A DNA stretch of 64,000 bases from Chromera velia (lineage: Eukaryota > Sar > Chromeraceae). Location: positions 69,969-133,968 of the forward strand of contig JAHBMJ010001106.1 in NCBI GenBank assembly GCA_018398765.1. Reading direction: 5' to 3'. Below are positions 48,620 through 64,000 of this stretch, piece by piece. A program made the translations under genes and the position numbers. The notes under the pieces were generated by a model that was given only the letters and a program-made list of their open reading frames with translations, did not search any database and was not told the DNA's origin. Every line of letters begins with the position of its first letter. Position 1 is the stretch's first letter.

Positions 48620-49510
48620 ATATAATCTGAATGTATGATGAATGCTAGGGTGAATGGTACGATACATCAACAAATCAAGACGCTTAGTCTGACCTTAGTT
48701 ATGCTATACTACTATGCAGCTAATAGTAGTTGAGAGAGTTCCCCTAACTTTATTGATCATGCAGACGTAGTGCAGAGCGTGATAATAGTCACTAACTATA
48801 TGCAACTCCTATATGCGTTAGCATGCGTCACTCAGGATTATACTTTAATTTTGAAATAGTTTCTTAGATGTAGTTTCTCATTATATATTTCTCAGTACCA
48901 CAAAAATAAAGATTTAAAATCATGATACTTTGGCAAACTACTATGCTTTTTGAATTACCCAACAAATCTTGTATCCTGACTTGGTCCACTGTAGTCGGCG
49001 AATCAACTTCATAAGAATGTTTTAATATTTAGTTACTTGCTTATACTAGTTAAAATTACTCAATATAGTTACATATGTTTACTTTGTTCATTAATTGTTG
49101 TTCAAGTTCTCCCAGAACAAACGATTGTGGCTTTATAGGATTAAATCAAAAAGAGGCCTCGCAATTGAAGGCGATGTCTACCAACAGTGACTTTTGTCAC
49201 TAGTTTTGTCACTTGGACCCGATCTTATCTGAGCGTACGTCACAGCAGTATTATCAGCATGCCCCCCCTTCTGTTCTAGCTCTAGGTTCTAGCTTCTGTT
49301 GATTCTGTCGACCCGTCTCCACTACTATGCTCGCCACAGCCGATCAGGGCTGTGTTCAGCGCATCTCTGATCACCTCCGACCGCCCCCCCCCTTTCATTG
49401 CCACGCCCTTCCGGCTGTTTGAACCTCGACAGACCCTCCCAATTGAGAGACCCACTACAACTACTGAACGGGTCTCTCAACCGTTCTTTCCACTCAGCCA
49501 CTCCGGCCGT
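48620..49510. other. Convergent intergenic region
   Basis: AT-rich, no exon seen. 49250-49500 is C-rich and antisense to the 3' flank of the ZNF598-like gene. Confidence 0.6.
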
Positions 49511-52500
49511 TCATCTCTTCTTCTTCCCACCCGCACTTCCAACCTTTGTCCATCCTCCGGCACCATTTCCTGCTGGACCCCCCTCCGGCATTCCGGGAAT
49601 TCTCTGTCCCTGCTGAGATCCCGGAGGACCCGGCGGAGGGGGCGCCTTCGATCGTGCGGGGGGGTTCACTGTCTGCCATCCTCCCGAGGCAGGGCGACCG
49701 TTGGGGACGCGGGGCGGCGGTGGTGGCTGTCTAGAAGCGCCCGCGCCTGCGCCCTGATTCTGACTTGCCCCCGGAGGCGGGAGTCCTGGAACAATTTGTC
49801 CAGGCATCAAACGTGGGGGGGGCGGGTTTGCTTTCTTGGAGGCAGCCACAGAAGCCCAATGCCGGCGTCGCTGTTGAACCTGTTGCATCCTCGCGGGGTT
49901 GAAGTGAAGAGGAAGAGGAGGACCCTCGAGCAATCCTGGATCACCACCCATGCCACCCATGGGCCCTCCCATCATGCCCCCCCCCCACACACCCGCACCG
50001 GAAGGCGGGCCTCCAGGAGGCACTGGGGGTCCCCGGTGTGGGCCTTGCGGGTGGCGGTTCCCGTGGTGGCCCCCGTGCCCCCGCCTGCCCCCTCTCTGCT
50101 GCTGTCCATGAGCTCCCCCCCCCGGTGCGGGTCCATTCAAATTGGGGCCGTGACCGTTGGCCAAGAGAGCTGCCGCCGGGGGAGGAGACAGACCCGGAAA
50201 GTTCGAGTTGTCCTGCAGAGATCGAGGCATCGATCAGATTAGAGAAAGCAGAGAGGCATCAGAGAGGTCAGTGAATGAGCGAGGCAGAGAAAGGAGGATG
50301 ATGGAGGCACTGAAGGCAACAACGGTGAGCAAACAAATAAAGGTGTGGTGAACGTTGCTCTTGTACGTTGGCAGCAGGGATTTTCTCTCCTTCTCTTGTT
50401 TGATCCAAGGTTTTATATAAATCTTTTGACAGGCAGTGAGCGGGGTCCTACGTGGTCATGGGGACACAGAGGGGGGGAGACAGGAGAGATACCAACAGGA
50501 CAGGAGATGACCGGTGTAGGTGTCTACAGACAGACAGACAGACAGACTGACCAGAGTCGGGGGAGTCGGGGGGGGAACAAACGCGGTGGCGGTGGCGTCT
50601 CTGCAAGCATCACACGCACATGACAGGCATAACAAAGCAGGAATATATGTATGTGTGGGGGGGGGCGACAGAACCAAAACAAGGGAGAAGAGGGGAAGAC
50701 AGAGGGCCCAGAAGACATTCACCAATTTCCTCCACCCTCACACACCCCCCCCCTCTCTCTCTATCTCACACACACATACACATACACACACAGACGAATC
50801 GCTTCTTCGCTTCTCCGTTTGCAAATCCCCCTCTTTTCTCCTCCCCCCCTCCCCCGCCCTCTCTCTGTGAAAGACGAGTAAAGTAAAAAAGCGACTTAGC
50901 TGACTGACTGTCCGTCCTCGTCGGTGACCGATCCCGCGTTCGCACCCGTCGCAGAGGCCGGGGGGGGGCCTAGCATCACCTCCAACTGCCCCTGTCCCCT
51001 ATTCCGCCCCCCCCCCGAGTTTCCCCTCTTGAATCCGAGCACAGGAAGGGAGGCGGCCGCCTGGGAAGAAAAGCCGTGGACCTCCTCCTGCACACATGCA
51101 GTCAAACGGCGAGACGGAGGGAAGAAAGAAGGAAGGAAGGAAACAAAAGGAGGAGGAAGATGCAGTGAAGAACAGAGCGAAAGAGGGGAGGGAAATGCCT
51201 TCTTCCACACAGAACGAAAACAAAACACCCCAAGCTCTCGTCACCTCACATAATGATTGAGTGTGCGTGCCCACTTTGGATGAACCAACCAGCACAGAAC
51301 AGAAGAGAGAGTTTGGCTTAATTCAAGAAGACCACTTCAAAATCTCTTCATTCACTCGGTGAGTCCATTTTAGAGCTTCCACTTCAGATTCACACGAAAA
51401 CGAAAACCTGGTACCGGCGGATTGACAGGCAATGATGGGACCAATTGATCGACTAGCAGGTGAAACCACGGGCTGTCTCACAGGCTGACTGACTGAGGGA
51501 CCGACCATATGGGACCGTAACGCCGCCCCCGAGGAGAAAACAACAAATTTTTGGAGGCGGCACTCGGGCTCCTCGCAGCAGAAGTGCTCAGCGTCAAAAT
51601 GGAGCTCCTGCACACAAACACACCAACACGCAGGCCATCAGTACTAAGTTCCGTACAGGGACTGGAAACTCATCTCCTTTCGACTACTAATGCATGATTT
51701 CAATCTCACCCTCGGGCGCAGCCACCCAGTTCACTCGTCTACCCACTAAGACTCATGTGGAGACTTGCGCAAAAAAACTGGGAGTTCAACTTGCGGGATG
51801 AAAACTTGAGCAGAAAAGAAAAAAAAGAACTGACCAGGCTCTGGTAGTCTGCAAAGAAGACGTTCGCGTTCCTGCCCTCCTCAACGCACACAAAGCAGTT
51901 GAAGTGGTCCCTCCGAAGGTGCTGCCCCAGCTCCGTGTCACCAAAATAGTGCTGCTTGCAAAACTTGCAGTACGGATGCCCTGAAAACAGAGTAGTACGA
52001 AAGAGAAGTGAAGAAGAGAACACATTTGTGCAGAGACTCATGGCCACAGAATCGTGGACGCGCCCTGAGAATGACAGAAAACGAGACCGCGGCAAAGAGA
52101 AACTGGTCAGAGTGGAAGAACGAACAGAACACAAAGCAGCACGAACAATTTGAGTCTCATGGAAGTCCTTTGAAAGGAAATCCCTCCGATGAAAAAGACA
52201 AAAGACGACACACGGACAGCCAAAGCATGCAGGCACCAGTCAGCAAGAGGAGGGGGGTGCTTTTGTGAGAGAAACCGTTAAGTCTGTAAGCACTGTCGAC
52301 TGAGAGGGTAGGGATAGGAAGGAACGGTCACACAGGCACTAACGCTCCGTGCCAGAAAACACCCTGAGCAAAAAACAGCGAACTCACCCTTGAAGCCCGA
52401 TGCTGGGTCTCCTTTTTTCAAATGTTGCTGGAGTTCATTTTGTTTGAACAGCGTTTGTTCTTGGAGGAAAACCTTCCGATGCTCCAAACAGAGGGGACAG

Positions 52501-53820
52501 AACGACAACCGATGCTTGTCCTTCAAGTGAGTCTGGAGGGCTTCCATATTTCTGAATTCGTCCACTTCTGGGTCCATTACCCCGACTTGTTTCTTCTTCC
52601 TGTCCTTGTTCTTTGTTGCCCTCTTCCCGGAGGAGGAGGAGAGAGTTCCCCCCTCCAAGTCCGTATCTGCGTTCTCTGTCTCTGCACCCCCCTCTACAAC
52701 GCTCTGCGATGATGATGATTTGGTGGCAGCAGAGACAGCAACGGCTTCTGTACAAACGTTGCACGTTCTCTCAGAGAGGCTCTGAGCTGCCTCCAGATGA
52801 TCTCTGTCAGAAAAGAAAGCCGCTGCAAACAACAATCAACACAGAATGAAAGCCAGATAGTCTCGCTGACAGCTCCTGGCAAACATACAAACAGGAAAGG
52901 TGGTGAGAAGAAAAATGCTGAAAAGAGAGACAAGTTGACACGCTTCGCTGGCCTTCAAGCGAATCTCCAGAAGAGAAGCACTGCACAGCGCAGGACAACA
53001 GTGACAGATAAAAGCACAACCTAAAAAAAAGAGAATTAAGGCACACAGACTGACCTGTTGCCTCATCATAGAAGAGTTCGGCCTTCGTGGCCACCTTCCC
53101 GTAGCTGCAAACACGAGGGCAGTCAATCGATCATGAGAAGGCAATACATGAATATGATGGCACCCCTCTCGAAGTTCTTTAGAGGGATAGGCGTGTGACA
53201 AAGGAAATGAACCAGCCCTTCAAAGGACAGGGTGGAAGCCCGACGAAAGTGAACAAGGAGCCGGAGAAAGGGATACAAAGCGCCTCCAAAGGGAAACTCC
53301 CCACGACTGCATGTATGCGTCTGCGTGGTATACCTCCGGGACTTCACACCGAGTTGCAGACACACACGTACACACACGCCCGTCAATCCTATTACGACTG
53401 GCTCACATTCCAAAATCGGCGAACGGTCTTCGTTTCTTCGAGTAAACCACGCTCTCAGATTCGACCTGCAAGCAAACCCGTGACCACAGACTTGAATAAA
53501 CGGACTATCACGTGGCCAAGCTGTCGACGACAACAGGAAAGATAGCTCACAGAACAAAGTGGGTTAACACACCTACCTGGCAAGCGATGCACCGAAGATC
53601 TCTCATCAGGTCCCTCATGCGAGTCGAGCACAGGGCGCACGTCTCGCAGCTGCATCACGCAACACACACGGGAACGTGGGGTGGTTCAATGAAGGGCTGA
53701 GGAAGGGGCCAGATCGAAAAGAAGAGACGAGACTGACTGATCGCACTGCGGAATACAGTAGGTGTCAATGGGGTCACAACAGATGAGGCACAAGACCTCT
53801 TCAGCGTCACCTCCGTCCAT
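49511..53820 (-). CDS. ZNF598: ZNF598/Hel2-type RING E3 ubiquitin ligase (9 exons, 610 aa)
   Basis: The eukaryotic family senses collided ribosomes and ubiquitinates small-subunit proteins to start quality control. Exons: 53820-53738, 53649-53577, 53465-53407, 53104-53055, 52822-52388, 51980-51835, 51607-51506, 51087-50905, 50212-49511. All joins keep frame. The protein starts MDGGDAEEVLCLICCDPID; exons 1-2 encode the RING (CLICC, YCIPQCDHC, CALC, CIAC). Next come TCNVC, LKDKHRLSFCPLCLEH, LKKGDPASGFKG, GHPYCKFCKQHYFGDTEL, LRRDHFNCFVC and DAEHFCCEEPEC, the zinc-finger order known from ZNF598. DNSNFPGL matches the conserved FP.L motif. The C-terminus is Gly/Pro-rich and ends GWTKVGSAGGKKKR. A Ser/Glu-rich linker (about 60 residues, with KNKDRKKK) splits the first finger region. 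It lies head to head with the ferlin gene. Confidence 0.92.
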
Positions 53821-54525
53821 CGTTCTTTGTCAAAAGCTGGAAAAGCTAGAAATAAGTATGTAGCGGACAAAATAGCCACAGAAACTCAGCAGATCTCAGC
53901 AGAGTTTATCATCACAGAGAGAGCCGAGCCAGGAAGCAGCCGGCCTACTTCCCAACTACAAGCACGATTGCTCCGACAATGGGCCTCACAAGAGAAAACT
54001 AAGGGTCATTCTGCAGTCTCCAGGACTGAGGAATCCCGATTGTATTAGCAGCTCCCTCACAAACGCACCAGTTTGGGAAAGCTTTCAAACGGTGGAGACG
54101 TTTTCAACTTCGAACTTGGCTCAACTTCAAGGCGTTAACAATTTCGAATTGACCTCGACCATGCATGCACGCATTCAAAAAAACACGGCCGCCGGTCCGA
54201 CCATTTTCGGCACGTATACTTGCATATGCCGCGTCGCGTCCCGCGATGCCCCACTCAAAGGCAGAGAAGAGTTCCCACTGCAAGAAAGAGGAAGAGCACA
54301 TAGAGAGTACGTGGAGTGTCACCTGAACTTCTGCTGTATTCAACGCAGTGTGGCGATGTTCGCACTTGGCGTTTAGGCACGCGCGGTGTTGCAGTACGCA
54401 AGCACGTCTCCTAGCTCTCTGGAGACGGGTAGAGTTTGAAAGAGTTTTTCGCCCCGTTTTGACGAGGGCGTGCAGTCTTGAGCACATCAAGGAAGTGAGA
54501 ACGTCATCGGTATAGTACATAGAAG
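53821..54525. promoter_or_regulatory. Divergent promoter region, ZNF598-like and ferlin genes
   Basis: 705 bp lie between the two outward-facing ATGs. The middle (about 54185-54250) is CG-rich (CGTCGCGTCCCGCGATG), like the other divergent spacers here. No TATA box that I trust. Confidence 0.4.

Positions 54526-64000
<9,475 letters not shown>

Noticed and set aside
49352-50242. 296-residue plus-strand frame
   Set aside because: Antisense to the last exon of the ZNF598-like gene, a Gly/Pro-rich GC-rich exon that leaves the other strand open by composition.

Overview
The window is nuclear DNA from an intron-rich eukaryote. The gene content (a ferlin, a TypA GTPase with an apparent bipartite plastid leader), the very short exons, the many simple repeats and the frequent GTCAGT splice donors suggest an alveolate with a complex plastid. 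A chromerid alga (Chromera-like) is my best guess. This is inference from content only; no marker gene proves it. All gene models were spliced by eye from reading frame, splice signals and family knowledge.

Layout. 1-4.8 kb holds no well-supported gene, only a LINE endonuclease scrap, a small inverted-repeat element and one weak ORF. 4.8-10.2 kb (minus) is a complete 12-exon typA/bipA gene. A 0.76 kb divergent promoter region follows. 10.98-21.88 kb (plus) is the most unusual gene here: a signal-peptide protein of about 283 residues built from about 25 exons, mostly 9-51 nt. All its introns are in phase 1, so every internal exon can be skipped without a frameshift. This matches the architecture of schistosome micro-exon genes. 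21.9-23.3 kb is an AT-rich convergent spacer holding one GC-rich, self-complementary island. 23.3-27.9 kb (minus) is a complete 8-exon SLC35F-type transporter.

28.4-37.1 kb (plus) holds pieces of a protein-kinase-like gene and further exons, broken by frameshifts, a sequencing gap and long simple repeats. 37.1-43.9 kb is repeat-rich. It contains a solitary, intact U6 snRNA gene (minus), two related transposon-like ORF remnants, one element with clear terminal inverted repeats and one with terminal direct repeats around a decayed spliced gene. 43.9-46.6 kb (minus) is a modelled 284-residue gene of unknown function. 47.3-48.6 kb (plus) is a METTL21/FAM86-type methyltransferase. 49.5-53.8 kb (minus) is a complete 9-exon ZNF598/Hel2-type RING E3 ligase, a ribosome-collision sensor. 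54.5 kb to the right edge (plus) is a ferlin, at least 1303 residues and incomplete.

The genes do not form one pathway. Two relate to translation (TypA and ZNF598), one to membrane fusion (ferlin), one to transport (SLC35F) and one to protein methylation. Many genes are paired head to head with 0.5-0.8 kb between starts, which suggests bidirectional promoters.
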